Below, one piece after another: positions 41,048 to 53,499 of a stretch of DNA of 64,000 bases. The DNA comes from Saururus chinensis (taxonomy: Eukaryota > Streptophyta > Magnoliopsida > Piperales > Saururaceae). Within the stretch, counting starts at the first letter, position 1. The number at the start of each line of letters is the position of its first letter. The notes under the pieces are model-generated. The model saw nothing but the letters and a program-made list of their open reading frames with translations. It searched no databases and was not told the DNA's origin. The DNA lies in contig CP141146.1 in the NCBI GenBank assembly GCA_035235625.1, forward strand, positions 28,948,501 to 29,012,500, read 5' to 3'. The position numbers were made by a program, and so were the translations under genes.

Positions 41048-44000
41048 CAGGGATCGGATCGAGCGCACCTCAGTACGCCCAACCCGTGAACAGTAAAGGG
41101 GAGCTCCCTTCACTCTGGCCTTGGCCTGGTGACGTTGTTGCCGTCTCCCTGGCCTAGCTCTGATGGCCACCACCACTCTTTTTCCCCTTTCTCCAGTTTC
41201 GGCCCGTAACCACATATTTGAAAAGTTTTCGCCGTTCCGCCACCGCCGCCGGCTACATGCTCTCTAGCTCACCACCACAGCTCCACCCCGGCAAGGATTA
41301 CATTTGGCCACCGCCGTTCCAGCCTCCCCGCCATCCGCCACCGTTCTTTTCCTTCTTCTCCATTTCGGTCTCTGAACTACTGTTTTGCTGGATTCGCCGC
41401 AGCCGTCAACTGCATGGCCTCCGGCTCACCGCCACCGCTCCTTCTTGGCTAGTGCAACCTCCGGCCACCATCATCCCGGCCTCCCCCCCCCCCCCCCCTC
41501 CGTCGCCGGCGTGAGGTAAAATTCTTGGTTTTACTATGTTTATGTGTTTCTATGCGTTGTGGTAGTTGGCAGAGCAGCTGGTCGCCGGCCGTCGCTACTG
41601 GCCCTCTGGCTCTCTTCCGGCCCGGCGATGACAAGGTCACCACCCCGTGGCCCGGACCGCAGCCTCCCCAGACCGGGGCCCCTCCTATTTTCCGGTCCGG
41701 ACAGAGCCATTTCCCCGATGGCCCGCCGCCTGCAAATGGCCTTTGGCCCCACCTTGGCCCAGTGGCGACAAGACCACCACCCCCAAACTAGATCGCCGTC
41801 TTCGCGGCCAGTCACTTCTCCTTCCGTCATTTTCCAATCTAGCGAGATCATTTTCCCCTTCTTTTGGTTGTTTTTGTTTTGTCTTTCTTTGGCTGTGAGT
41901 AACCGGAAGAGCTTCGGCTCACCGTTGCTGGCTTTGTCTCAAGCTGATGACGGCAGGTAACCACCCTCATGCATTTTTCCTCTCTTTGGCCCCATCGCTC
42001 CGCTGGGTCCGAAACACAGTTTCGGTCTTGTGGTGTTGATTTGCCACCTCTAGAGTCTAGACAAACACCAATCGGTATCCGGCCAGCTCGTTGTGGTTTG
42101 CAATTGCTTGGTCACCACCGTATCCCAAGTCTGTCCCTCGGCCCCCTTTCGACCATTTGTGGCCAAGGGTAGCATGTCCACTGCCCTAGCTCGGTACTCC
42201 TTCGACCCAACTAAATTGGGTCTCTTCAATTTTCTGATTGGATGTTCTACTGTAGACAACTGCAAGTGTCGGCTTGACCCAATAATGGAAAGGGGTCGCC
42301 GCTTTCGACCTCCTCTGCATGTCTTCTACACACACCAGACGTCCCTAAAATTTGGGGTATGTCTCTGATTACTGCTAATGGGCCCTGCTCCAACCCAAGC
42401 CAACATGTCCAACTTGGGATTTCGTGAACTTGGGCAGATCCGACCAACATGGTCTCTGCCCCGGCCCAGTGACGGCTAGGGCCAGCACTTCTAGTTCGAA
42501 TTTACCATTGCACCCTACTTTTGTTACGCATGATCCAAAACCTACGGGAAAGAGTTCCCGAATTCCGATTCTTCCAAGGGGAAGTAAAATTGTCAGCCAT
42601 TAGACTCAGCCCATCGAAGACTCGATCGATGTCATGCCCTCATCCTCCACCGTAAACCGTGCTTGATGCACGACCATCCATACAATGATTTGGTTATGGG
42701 TAAGCATTTAGAAATGATGCTACCTTTTTCGGCCACCTATGCCAGGCCTTAGTGCCTCAATGCGTGTTTTTGGAACGACTCCATCACTAGGCTATATGGC
42801 CGTTAAAGCCCTCCTTTGTCTTTCCTATATTCATGTGTATGTAAGTAAGCCCTCCGCCATGTTGTGAGGCTTCGATAATGCAGAATTGTTTCCGTTGAAT
42901 ATGGTCTGCTGTCCATTTTAATGTTTTGTCACCAACAAAGTGTTTTAAAACCATTGGTCGACCTCTAATCAGTCAGCCCCTATTCTATGGTCACTGCCAT
43001 TTCTAGTGGCACGACCTTGTGTCCGTCTGCCTATGTGTGTCCAAACCTTTGGCTTCGAGTGAAAAAATCTAACGTTATTGAGATTAATTCCAGCATCTCT
43101 GAAAATCCTCAGGACACAACAACTCTATCAGTGCGATGCTTTTGGCCGCCTATTTCGCTATCGACGCCTCCACCGTCATTTTCTCGCCATCAAACTCCTA
43201 TGGATTACGAGGTAGGGGACCTTGAACTCATAATTTCATTATAGCATGCTTTGATTGTGTAGTAGCATGCTAGGAGTTTATGATTTAATGTTTTGCATAA
43301 TTATAAAAGCATGTTGTTTGTATATGAATTGTGTGCGTATGTTAGTGAAGACTACGGGCACAAAGTAAGTTGCTATGAATCGTATGTATGTGACCAAATC
43401 ATGTGATCCTCATTGTGAACTAGTGGTATGTGATTGATGGGCAAGAGTAGAAGTTTTTGATTGTAAGTTTGGCGAAGGGGTACTTTGTGGGCTATGAAGC
43501 AGAAACTGTGATTGTATGTCGGGCGATGAAAGATGTAAGATTGACACGTGAAGGCTGAATTTGATGAGATTGAAGAATTATTTTAGATTGAGTTGGGTGG
43601 TACGTTGGAGCAATGAGCAGAAGACGTAAGCAATGAAAAGATGTGGAAGATTTAAGGTTCTTAATGTCAAGGGGAATTTGTGAATTAGTGAGAGTGGACA
43701 ACATAATTGTACATGCATAATGTATGTAATATGAATTGTAATGAAAGAATAATGAGTAAGGAATTAGTAAGGGTTTGATGATAGGAAATAGGTCTAAAGG
43801 GTGTCATTTGAGGAGTTTGAGTAAGATGATTCAGTTTTATGGCGTATGGTGTAAGATGTAAGGCCGTAAGTGTATGATGATAAGATTATCAGTATGGAAT
43901 TCGAGTTTATGTAAGATTGTGCAGAGATTCGTAAGACTGTAAGTGTCAGAGTGGGAGATGAGCTAAGTAAAGGATGCTACCTTTGTAGATTAGAACTTTA

Positions 44001-45179
44001 GAACGGGTTCAGTTCTAGCCTGGTTGGCTAAAAATTGTAAGATGGAAGTCGTTTTCATCATAATTGTACATGCGTAAATTACCTAATATGAACTTGAATG
44101 GTAAGTAACCCTAATTTGGTAACGTTGTAAGTTCGAGACTGAGGGTTTCGACGGATTAAGTTCCATTTTTAGCCAGTCGATATGTAATCGACTGAGTGTC
44201 CTTCCTGGTCTAGCCATGGTGTTTATCCTGTGAGATGTTGTCTGTGTGCTATATAGAGCACCAGACGTTTAATGCTATGTTGAGAGCAATCATATGTATG
44301 TTTTCGATTTAGTCTTGGTACTATTTTTCAGCCCTGACATTTGATGCTCTGTTGAGAGTGCTGTAAGTTTTCGCCCTTTATGGGCTTTGTATGTTTTCTG
44401 CCTATAGATGACACTGTATGTTCTGCCCAAGAGTGGCACTGTAAGATTCCTGCCCAAAAGTGTCACCGTATATTTTCTGCCCTTAGTTGGCACTGTATGG
44501 CCCTTGTTGGCAATGTATGGCCCCAAAGAGTGGGCATTTGCGCGCTCAGGTAAGTAGTATCATGGATCTACTCTTACCTGTTTGATCATGTGCCCCATGA
44601 GCATAGGTGTGCCTTGCCTTCGGAAAAGTCCATGGCATCTAGTTGCTCCCCGAAGGTTAAGGTGACGCCCCAGTGGCATTCCTCTCCTTTCCGACGCTGG
44701 AGCTTATTAATTGTAATGAGCTTCAAATGTCGATAATATGTGTTCGATAGTAAGAGTTATTATGTTTTGGATTCTGAGTAAGTTGTACGAGTACGATTCA
44801 AGGTAAGTGTATGTGTGAGCCTTTAAGGAAGACATAAGAGTACGTTTGTGCGTAAGAGTAAGATTGTACGAGTAAGGTCGTACGAGTACGTATGTGTTGT
44901 AAGTGTAAGTGTACGATGGTATGAGAAAGACTTTGATTCAGAATGTAAGTGTAAGAGTAAGAGTAGGAATTTGCTATGTGTAAGTGTAAGTGTAAGTGTA
45001 AGAGTATGAGACAAGGGTAAGTACAAGAATAAGGGTAAGTTCACCAGTTCGATGGTATGTGTAAGACATTTTATTTATGCTCCATGTACTTGCTTTAGGT
45101 GTGATTGCATGGTTGATGCATCTATGAATGAACTTACAAAGTTCATTGATTTATTTTCCCCTACTAGGTATTTTCCTAT

Positions 45180-45197
45180 TGAGTATGAAAATACTCA
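45180..45197 (+). other. hairpin motif in giant LTR copy 2
   Basis: TGAGTATGAAAATACTCA followed by CCCC and, about 40 bases on, TTTTGCAGGT. Identical to copies 1 and 3. Confidence 0.75.
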
Positions 45198-46492
45198 CCC
45201 CATCTTTTTAGCCCCTTCGACTGGAGGCTTTTGCAGGTCAATCGTTAGCTGTTGAGACTGGACTTTTCCTGTGGTGGATAATTCTTTTTCGACCTGGAGT
45301 GCAGTGAAATCGTAGTGAGGCTCCGTGGAATTTGGTGCCATGATCTCATGTATTGGTTAAGGTGAGAGAAATTTGTTATGTATTGGACTTGTGTATGTAT
45401 CTACGAATGATTTTAGGACTGTGAAAGAACTTGTACTCAAAGAGGCCTGGGAGATTTTTGTTTTCAAAACCCATGGCCATGGTAGATTTTATTCGTATGC
45501 TTTTGTATTAGGTCACGCCTGATATTTTGTCGGATAAAATATTTGTAAGATTTTCAATTAAATATAAAGAAAAACCTCGGGCGTGACAAGTCACGCCTAC
45601 CCCACATGAACTATCGTGACACTAATTTAATTGGGACCCACCTTCGTCACACACACACACTAGGCATGTAACTATGATGTGTATTAAAACATTGTGGGGC
45701 CCGATGCGCAAATTATGTGTCGATGGTCAGACCCGTGGTTAGCAAGGGGTTGACCTTGTCACGGGCTTGGCCATGTGCAGGGGATTCAAGCCTCTGCGGG
45801 CTCTGAGAGACAGAGCCCACTCCCATTGTGTATGACCCTTTTAATTAAACCTGAAAACTCAACAGGAAAGCCCAATATATGATGCCCAATTAGAAGCCCA
45901 TTAAAGAGGAACTAAAGAGGGGTATTTAAGGGAGAAGAGGGAGAGGAGAAGCCCTAATAAGCTGGTGCATTCCCCTCTCCTCTCTCTCACCCAATCCGCC
46001 CCATATCTCTCTCCTTGGTGCGGCCTCTCTCAAGTTTTTGGGAGAAAACTTGCTGGCCGCCCCCTCTAATCCCCTCTCCTCCTTCTCTTGATGAGGAAAA
46101 CAAAGAGGATAGAAATCCTCACTGATTTGGGCATCAATCAAGAAGCTTTGGGACGTCTTCCTTGCTGAGTTCTTCATATCCAAGAACAAGGTGTAGAGGT
46201 ATTAACACAAACAAAGGTAAATCCCCTTCTCTTCTTGATTTCAATGAAATCTATGGTATCCGATTGATGGTATGAAGAGAATGATAGCGTGCTAGGGGCT
46301 AATCAACCTAAGGTCAATACGTCCTTGCTCCTTAATTTGATTTTAACTTATGCATGCTCTACGTTGGATAGTATATTACTTATTGATTTGAGTTTATATG
46401 CATGTTTGTGTAGATTAGACCATAAAGATTTGATTTTTATTGGTGCGCCACCCCCAAGCCGCCATGCTTCCACTGGGCCGACTACTCTACAA

Positions 46493-46508
46493 TGGTATCA
46501 AAGCCTAG
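46493..46508 (+). other. primer binding site of copia C, tRNA-iMet type
   Basis: TGGTATCAAAGCCTAG begins one base after the 5' LTR. Confidence 0.85.
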
Positions 46509-46509
46509 G

Positions 46510-47398
46510 ATTGAGGGTTTGGTCGCTGATTTGTTTGAAAATCAAATCGATTTACTCGATTTAGGGTTTTGTATGATAGAAAGGGGGAAACCCTATATTT
46601 GTCAATCTACATTATCTATCCATAGGGCTTTTATGATTAAGTTGAAATTGAATGTGTGACGGGTTGCTTGCTGGAATATTGTTGATTAGATAGTTAATTG
46701 CGTTGTTTGCTTTTGGGCACGCCTAGGGGTAAAAGGGTCTTTTTGCCCTTGAGATTTTTGCCCAAATTAATTCTTTAATCACTTCCTTCCCACACACTCA
46801 CTTTCTAGTCAGAAAGATTTAATTAATTTTTGTGGCTTAGAAAATTGTGTGAATTGACCGTTTAAGCCCAAGGGCATTTTGGTCAATTCACACAAGCTGT
46901 TTGTGTGCCATTGAGTTTTCTGCCCTGAATTATTTTCTTTATGTTATATACTCATTGAATAGGTGCTGGGTGCAAATTATTGGTGTGTTAATTAAGGGTG
47001 AAAAAACAAAAACATCCCTAGGGTAGTTTTGGTGATTTTGCACCAAATTTTCTTGGACAGAAAATAGAAATTCCAGAAAACCCTAGAGGGTTTATTTGCT
47101 ATATTTTTTGCACTGACTGAAGTGTTTAAAAGATTGCAAAAATTATAAACACTTAATTGCTTAATTAGGACAACTTTCCTTAAGGGGTAGTCTAAGGTTT
47201 TCACTTGATAGTGACCCAAACCCTAATTTAGGTGCAATTAAACTAAGTGAGTTAGCATAATATATTATTTGTCCCTTTACTTTATTGTTAGATTAAGAGA
47301 GTCAAAACAATAATTCCTTAAGAATCTTTTGGCCAACCATAGTATTAATCTTCTGTTCTCTTTGCCTTATTCTTTTTAGCTTTACAATTGTTTCCAAG
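46510..47398 (+). other. leader of copia C
   Basis: About 890 bp of AT-rich sequence between primer site and gag, with no gene recognised. Confidence 0.6.
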
Positions 47399-48122
47399 AT
47401 GGTCACATCATAATTAGGGAAGACTGAATAGCTGAATGCTGACAACTATATGGTATGGAGGAGAATGATATATCATATGCTAACTCTTATTAATCTTGCC
47501 CATGTCATAGAGCAGATCATTAAGCCATTGCCAGATGGTTCTTCAACTACTTAAAAGAAGGCTTATGAAAAATTGAGGGATGATGACAACAAGACTAGGT
47601 CCATTATTCTGACTTTCATGGAGCCAAAGATAGAAAGGCTCTTTGAGAAGTACAAGAATGCTAGAGAGATGCTGGAAGCTGTCTTTGTTAGGTATGAGGA
47701 GCAAACAGAGGCTCATAAGAGGATGTTGTACTCTAAGTACTAGAACTTTAAGATTAAGGAGCTAGGGAGATGATGTGAATGAGCATTTGAGTGTCATATC
47801 CATCATTGATGATGATCTGGAGACACTAGATGACCCCATCTCTAAGGGAGTCTAATTATCTATAGTGGTTAACAACCTCCCTAAGTCATGGGAGAGTGTG
47901 GTGGTCTACCTCAACATGAGTGACCATAAGCTTACCATGGAAGCTCTGATTGCCAAGATTAGGCTTGATCAGGAAAGAAGAAACCATGTAAATGCTCCAG
48001 GTCCTGCTACTGCCAACCTGGCATAGAGCTCTGGTGGAGGCAAGAAAGGTGGACTAGGGCCAGGTCCTTCAAATAAAAGAGCTTTCAAGAAAAAAGGGGA
48101 AGAAGCCTCAAAACATAGGCTT
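47399..48122 (+). pseudogene. copia C gag (broken)
   Basis: Starting at ATGGTCACATCA, patches read LNADNYMVWRRMIYHML, YEKLRDDDNKTRSIILTFME and KNAREMLEAVFVRYEEQTEA. Then, after a frameshift, NEHLSVISIIDDDLETLDDP and NNLPKSWESVVVYLNMSDHK. This is the copia gag layout (NY..W...M... and W..L...Y..). At least four stops and one frameshift. It ends at the left edge of giant LTR copy 3, before a nucleocapsid or protease. Confidence 0.8.
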
Positions 48123-48130
48123 GAAGCCTG

Positions 48131-50099
48131 ATGTAGGGTTTGTTAAACGGTAAGAGTGTGTATAATTGTACAAGCATAACGTACAAATTATGAAGTGAAA
48201 AGTAAGCATAATAAGTGAGGTACTAAGTAAGAGGGTGATAATGGGGATTTGCTATGAGGAGCTCAAATTGGCAATGTAAGTAAGATGTTTTGACTGTAAG
48301 GTGGATGACAAAGGCTGTATGATTACGTAAGGATTTGTGTACGGTGAGCCATGTGTGACTTGGACGGGTAAGTGAAGTCTACTGCCCCGACGAATTAAGG
48401 TTTCGATCGGGCTCAGCTTCGGTTTGACCAGTCGAGGATTGTGGGTTTGTTTTGCATAATTGTACCGCATAATTTACATAATTCAAACTTGAATTATAAG
48501 CACAACTAATGATAACGTTGTGAGTTTGAGACCTGAGGGTTCGACAGATTAAGTTCCATGTTTATGCTAGCCGATAATGAGTCGGCTGAGCATTTCTTAT
48601 GTCTTGCCATGGTGTCTATCCTGCGGGATGTTATCTGTGTGCTATATAGAGCACCAAACATTTGATGCTCTATTGAGAGCAAATGTATGTATGTTTTCGA
48701 TTTAGTCTTGGTGCTATTTTTCGGCCCAGATGTTTGATTGTCTATTGAGAGCGCTGTAAGTTTTTGCCCTTCGTGGGCTATGTATGATTCTGCCCAAGAG
48801 TGGTACTATAAAATTTCTGCCCAAGAGTGGCACTATAAGATTCCTGCCCAAGAGTGGCACTGTATATTTTCTGCCCTTAGTTGGCACTGTATGGCCCTTG
48901 TTGGCAATGTATGGCCCTAAAGAGTGGGCATTTATGCTCTCGGGTAAGTAGTATCGTGGATTTACTCTTACCTGTTTGATCCTGTGCCCCATGAGCATAG
49001 GTGTGCCTTACCTTCGGAAAAGTCCATGGCGTCTAGTCACTCCCCAGAGGTTAAGGTGATGCCCCAGTGGCATTCTTTTCCATTTCGACGTTGGAGCTTA
49101 TTAGTTGTAATGAGCTTCAGTGGTCGATAGTATGAGTATGACCGTAAGAGTATGAGTATGGGTAAGAGTAAGAGTAAGAGTACGACTGTAAGAGTGAGTA
49201 TGAGTACGATTGTAAGAGTATGAGCACGACTGTAAGATGATGATACGAGCACGACTGTAAGTATATGATTTGAGCAAGACTGTAAGATGATTCTGAGTAA
49301 GACTGTACAAGTAAGGTCGTACTTGTAAGTGTAAGACTGTACGAGTAAGGTCGTACAAGTACGTGTAAGATTGTACGAGTAATGTCGTACGAGTATATGT
49401 AAGTATTGAGTATGCGTACGATGGTATGAGTAAGTTTGTAAGAAATTGATTAAGGGTGTTTGTGTAAGTTTGATTTAATGGTGTGCTATGCGTTATTATA
49501 TGCATATGTATATGATTGATATATGTTGACTACTTCATGTTTGTGTTGCATGACGCATGTTTTTAAGAACTTATTGAGTTCACCATTTATGGGATTTCCC
49601 CTACTGGGTATTTTCCTATTGAGTATGAAAATACTCACCCTACTATTTTTAGCCCCGTGGTTCGGGAAGCTTTTGTAGGTTGTGTTGGAGAGCTCTTGGA
49701 GATGGATGCTCATTTCTGCGGTGGATTGTTTCTCCCTCGACTCAAGTATATTTGGTGCCACAATCTGATGTATTAGGTGAGATGAGATTTAAGTGTTTAT
49801 ATCTTCTGGACTTTTAATTTGGATCAGATAGTAGATTGTATGGGACTTGTACTCGGGGATGCCTGGGAGTTATTTGTATTTGAAAATCCATGATCATGGT
49901 AATTTAGTCATACATTTATTTTCAAGTAGCGCATGAGGATATTTGATTTGGCGGTATGATGTTTAACCTTATGATGTTTTAAATTATAAACTATTTATAC
50001 ATGTTTTGATTTCGTCATTTTTCCTCCGATTTATAGTTGTTAAATGAAAAAAAATTCGTGAATTTTAAGAAAAAAGGATGAAAAATCTCGGGCGTTGCA
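48131..50099 (+). mobile_element. giant LTR, copy 3 (5'-truncated)
   Basis: It aligns with the last 2.0 kb of copy 1, from about 3340 onward. It includes the block starting ATAATTGTACAAGCATAACG, the tandem repeats, the hairpin (49620-49637) and the end CTCGGGCGTTGCA. The first 2.8 kb of the family consensus is absent, as are protease and integrase of copia C. A single deletion removing both is a simple explanation. Confidence 0.85.
49620..49637 (+). other. hairpin motif in giant LTR copy 3
   Basis: TGAGTATGAAAATACTCA followed by CCCTAC and, later, TTTTGTAGGT, where the other copies have GCAGGT. Confidence 0.7.
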
Positions 50100-51050
50100 T
50101 TACCACTCTTAAGGGGTACAGATTTGTGGGTCACCACACGGATGAGACAGTGGGGGTAATTGAGTCTAGAGATGCTTATTTCTTAGAGGAAGAATTAAAC
50201 CCGAGAATACCTAACAAAAGAGTCAATTTATTTGAGGTTGTAAAAGAGTCTGGTCTTAGCACTTCCCCAGATGAAGTAATTGGATAAGGTCAAAACTAAA
50301 CCGAACAGGAACCCAGGGTATTGAGGGAAAGAAGACCTTCAACACATTTGAGAGACTTCTATACAATGCTTGGGGAGGACAACGTCATGTTAGACGATTA
50401 GACGACCCAATTACCCTTGAGCCTTTAAGTCTTCCAGATGCTCAAGAATAGCAAAATGCTATCTAGGAAGAGATGAACTTTATCCTAAAGAACAAGGTTT
50501 GGGAGATAGTGGATCCATCTGAAGGGCGGAAGCCCATTGGGTGTAAATAGATATTCAAAAAGAAGCTTAAGGCTGATGGGTATATAGATAAGTACAAAGC
50601 GAGATTAGTGGCCAAAGGGTTCACCCAGGTGTATGGGATGGACATTAAAGAGACTTACTCTCCTGTGTTAAGATTTGACTCAATTAGATGTCTCTTGGTA
50701 TACGTTGCTGACTTTGATTTAGAGCTGCACCTAATGGATCTAATGACTGCCTTCCTAAATGAAGATTTAGAGGGGGAGAATTACATGAACAACTTGAGGG
50801 TTTTGTAGTTACTAAAGAGGAACACGAGGTGTGAAAGCTATAAAATCATTGTATGGCCTAAAACAATCTCCAAGGAAATGGTACTTAACTTTTCACAAGG
50901 TGATTAGTGAGTATGATTTCGTAGTGAACGAACACGGTCACTATGTCTATACCTTTCGAGATGGGGCTAGGTATATGATGTTTTCATTGTAAGTAGATGA
51001 CACACTCTTGAGGGGGATTGACCTAAGTATGATTGTCAGTTTAAATGAAT
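50100..51050 (+). pseudogene. copia C integrase end and reverse transcriptase (broken)
   Basis: It begins with LKGYRFVGHHTDETVGVIES, the tail of integrase, then RRPSTHLRDFYTMLGEDNV. Reverse transcriptase landmarks follow: EEMNFILKNKVWEIVDPSEG, KADGYIDKYKARLVAKGFTQ, DIKETYSPVLRFDSIRCLL, HLMDLMTAFLNEDLEG and LKQSPRKWY. In the catalytic YVDD motif the Tyr codon is a stop (L-stop-VDDTLL). Numerous stops and at least one frameshift. Confidence 0.88.
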
Positions 51051-51070
51051 GACTCAAAACCCAGTTTGAG

Positions 51071-51960
51071 ATGAAAAACATGGGTGAGGCAGCCTACATC
51101 ATTGGGATGAAAATTTACAGAGATAGAAAGGCTAGAAAACTTAGTATATCTCAAGAGTCATACATAAAGAGCATTCTCAAACGCTTCAATGTTATTGGTT
51201 GGAAAACCATTGAGTCCCCTATATACAAGGGTACAATGTTGTCTAAGAATATGGCTCCTTAGACTGAGGAAGACAGACTCCGGATGGAGTCAATGCCATA
51301 TGCACAGGCTATTGGCAGCTTGATGTATGCCATGACTTGTACGAAGCCTGATTTGAGTTTTGTAGTAGGCTTACTGAGGCGTTACCAAGTAGACCCAAGA
51401 CTTTAACACTAGCAAGCAGTGAATAGGGTATTTTGGTACCTTTTAGGGTCTAAGAGTTTAAAGCTCACTTATCTAGCTGAGAGTCTATCATTGGCTGGAT
51501 ATAGTGATTCAGAATATGCAGATGATAGGAAATCCACTGCCGGATTTGCCTTCATATTTGGAGGCAGGGCTATATCGTGGGCAAGCAAGAAACAAATGAG
51601 TGTTTCTAAGTCTACGATGGAAGCTGAGTTTTATGCATGCAGTATTGCAGCTTCCCTAGCAGTATAGATAAATGAGTTTCTAGCAAGATTGGGGCTAGAA
51701 AACTTGACTGATGCTCCTGTCCAGATTTATTGTGAGAATTTGGCAACAACGTCGACACTTAAGAATGGGAGATCTGTGCCAGAGGTAAGCACATTGAGGT
51801 ACATTACTATTACATCTTCGACTTGCTATAGAGGGGAAAAGTAACTGTGAGTCATATTCCTACTACTGAGATGTTGGCAGATCTGTTCACTAAGGTCTTT
51901 ACAACAGATCTATTTTCTAAGCACGCTTATAGCATTAGTCTTCGATAGAACTAGTGCAAG
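51071..51960 (+). pseudogene. copia C RNase H (broken)
   Basis: MKNMGEAAYIIGMKIYRDR, SISQESYIKSILKRFNV, SMPYAQAIGSLMYAMTCTKP, then LAGYSDSEYADDRKSTAGFA, ISWASKKQMSVSKSTMEAEF and a degraded CENLATTSTLKN end. All copia RNase H blocks are present in order with stops between them. ADLFTK is still visible near 51878. Confidence 0.88.
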
Positions 51961-51990
51961 TCGCTGTTGGACCAGATGAGCCCTTCACCC

Positions 51991-52001
51991 ATAGTGGGGG
52001 A
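51991..52001 (+). other. polypurine tract of copia C
   Basis: ATAGTGGGGGA lies directly before the TG start of the 3' LTR. Confidence 0.75.
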
Positions 52002-52991
52002 TGTTGGACAAGGTATGGGCTCAGGCCCATTTTGGTCCACAATGATTGCGGTCCGGGTGAGCTAGTACAGGCCACAAGGTCTAAGGGTGGTGAGGGCAGT
52101 TGTGCTGACCCCTCATGAGCATCATGACATTAATTTAATTAGGACCCGCCTTCGTCACACACGCACACTAGGCATGTGAGTAGGTTATGCACTAACACAT
52201 TGTGGTGCCCAATGAGCAAATTATGTGTCGATGGTCAGACATGTGTTTAGCAAGGGGTCGACCCTGTTGCGGGCTTGGCTGTGTGCATGGGGTCCAAGCC
52301 TCTGCGGACTCTGATAGACAGAGCTCCCTCTTTTTTTGTATGACCATCTTAATTAAACAGGAAAACTCAGTAGGAAAGCCTAATAAGTGAAGCCCAATTA
52401 GAAGCCCATTAAAGAGGGATTAGAGAGGGGTATTTAAGGGAGAAGAGGGAGAGGAGAAACCTTAATCAGCTGGTGTGTCCCCCTCTCCTCTCTCTTACCC
52501 AATCTGCCCCCTTTCTCTCTCGGTGCGGCCTCTCTCATGTTTTGGGGAGAAAACTTGCTAGCGGCCCCCTCTAATCCCCTCTCCTCCTCTTGACGAGGCA
52601 AACAAAGAGGATAGCATTCCTCACTGATTTGGGCGTCAATCAAGAAGCTTTGGGGCGTCTTCCTTGCTGAGTTCTTCATCCAAAAACAAGGTGTAGAGGA
52701 ATCAACACAAACAAAGGTAATTCCCCTTCTCTTCTTGATTTCAATAAGATCTATGACATTTGATTGATGGTATGAAGAGAATGATGGTGTGCTAGGGGCA
52801 GATCAGCCCAAGGTCAGTACATCCTAGCTCTTTAATTTGATTTTAACTTATGCATGCTCTACGTTGGATAGTAAATTGCTTATTGATTTAAGTTTATATG
52901 CATGTTTGTGTAGATTAGACTATAAAGATTTGATTTTTATTGGTGCGCCGCCCCCAATCCACCACGCATACTCCAAGCTGACCTCTCTACA
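52002..52991 (+). repeat. 3' LTR of copia C
   Basis: 990 bp, from TGTTGGACAAGG to CTCTACA, uninterrupted. It served as the reference for recognising the split 5' LTR. Confidence 0.9.
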
Positions 52992-52996
52992 AAAAC

Positions 52997-53494
52997 ACGA
53001 GCATGGTATTATGGTGGCTCTAGAGCCAGGGCAAGGTTAAGTGCACTCAACCACTTATAGGATGCATGATTTAATACATGTTGACTATCTAGTACTCCTC
53101 ATGCAGTGTCTACAATAAACTTAAGATTTCGGTGATGCTTACGGTAATGTTTAATCATATATAGCCATGTACCCGTTTAGCTTTGTCCCCTTATAAGTGC
53201 AATCTTGGCTTTATCAAAGATAGAGTAATATTTTCAAGGTGTCTATTTCCCCCTCAAAGTATAAACCCCCATTGCTTGTACATCTCTAAAGATATTAAAA
53301 ATCTACTTATATCTATCCCTCCCTACCCGAAATTCTATAGAAAGAAAATTTATTCATCTTCTTCAACTTTCGCTGTGAAGATGGCATCGATGGCAATGGT
53401 GGCCCCAACCTGACCCGTAGGCTGGTCCGCAGGCAGAGGCCATAGCCTATAGGTTGCAACCAGTGGTCAGATCTAGCCATTGGTTGCAAGCTGC
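52997..53494 (+). other. possible 5' leader and transit-peptide start of a lost gene
   Basis: No repeat was recognised. Near 53340-53413 a CT-rich leader (TTCATCTTCTTCAACTTTCG) precedes ATGGCATCGATGGCAATGGT, reading MASMAMVAPT and a stop. Ser/Ala/Met-rich starts of this kind are common in nuclear-encoded plastid proteins. The ten-codon length makes this weak. The enclosing frame runs 53183-53413. Confidence 0.2.
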
Positions 53495-53499
53495 GATGC

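Larger units (their letters stand above)
40739..45588 (+). mobile_element. giant solo LTR, copy 2
   Basis: 4850 bp, starting TGTAACATCCCCGATTTTTC and ending CTCGGGCGTGACA, with the exact duplication AGTCA at 40734-40738 and 45589-45593. Removing it restores an LTR segment matching the 3' LTR of copia C. The layout equals copy 1: GC-rich first half, GTAAG-rich second half, short tandem repeats near 44390-44525, and the hairpin at 45180-45197. Local differences include a (TA)n tract (about 41004-41046) and a 14-C run (about 41487-41500). Confidence 0.88.
40644..46491 (+). repeat. 5' LTR of copia C (interrupted)
   Basis: The parts are 40644-40738 and 45594-46491, plus one copy of the AGTCA duplication. 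The summed length is 993 bp, against 990 bp for the 3' LTR. Shared landmarks include TTAATTTAATT-GGACCC, CTTCGTCACACAC and ATTATGTGTCGATGGTCAGAC. Confidence 0.9.
40644..52991 (+). mobile_element. Ty1-copia retrotransposon C, split twice by giant LTRs
   Basis: Both LTRs begin TGTTGGACMAGGGTATGGGC-like and end CTCTACA. Flanking pentamers are AAAAT (40639-40643) and AAAAC (52992-52996), a one-base mismatch. The 5' LTR contains the 40739-45588 insertion. The internal region has primer site, leader, gag, then a truncated giant LTR (48131-50099), and resumes near the end of integrase. Protease and most of integrase are missing. Many in-frame stops, so it is dead and old. Confidence 0.88.
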
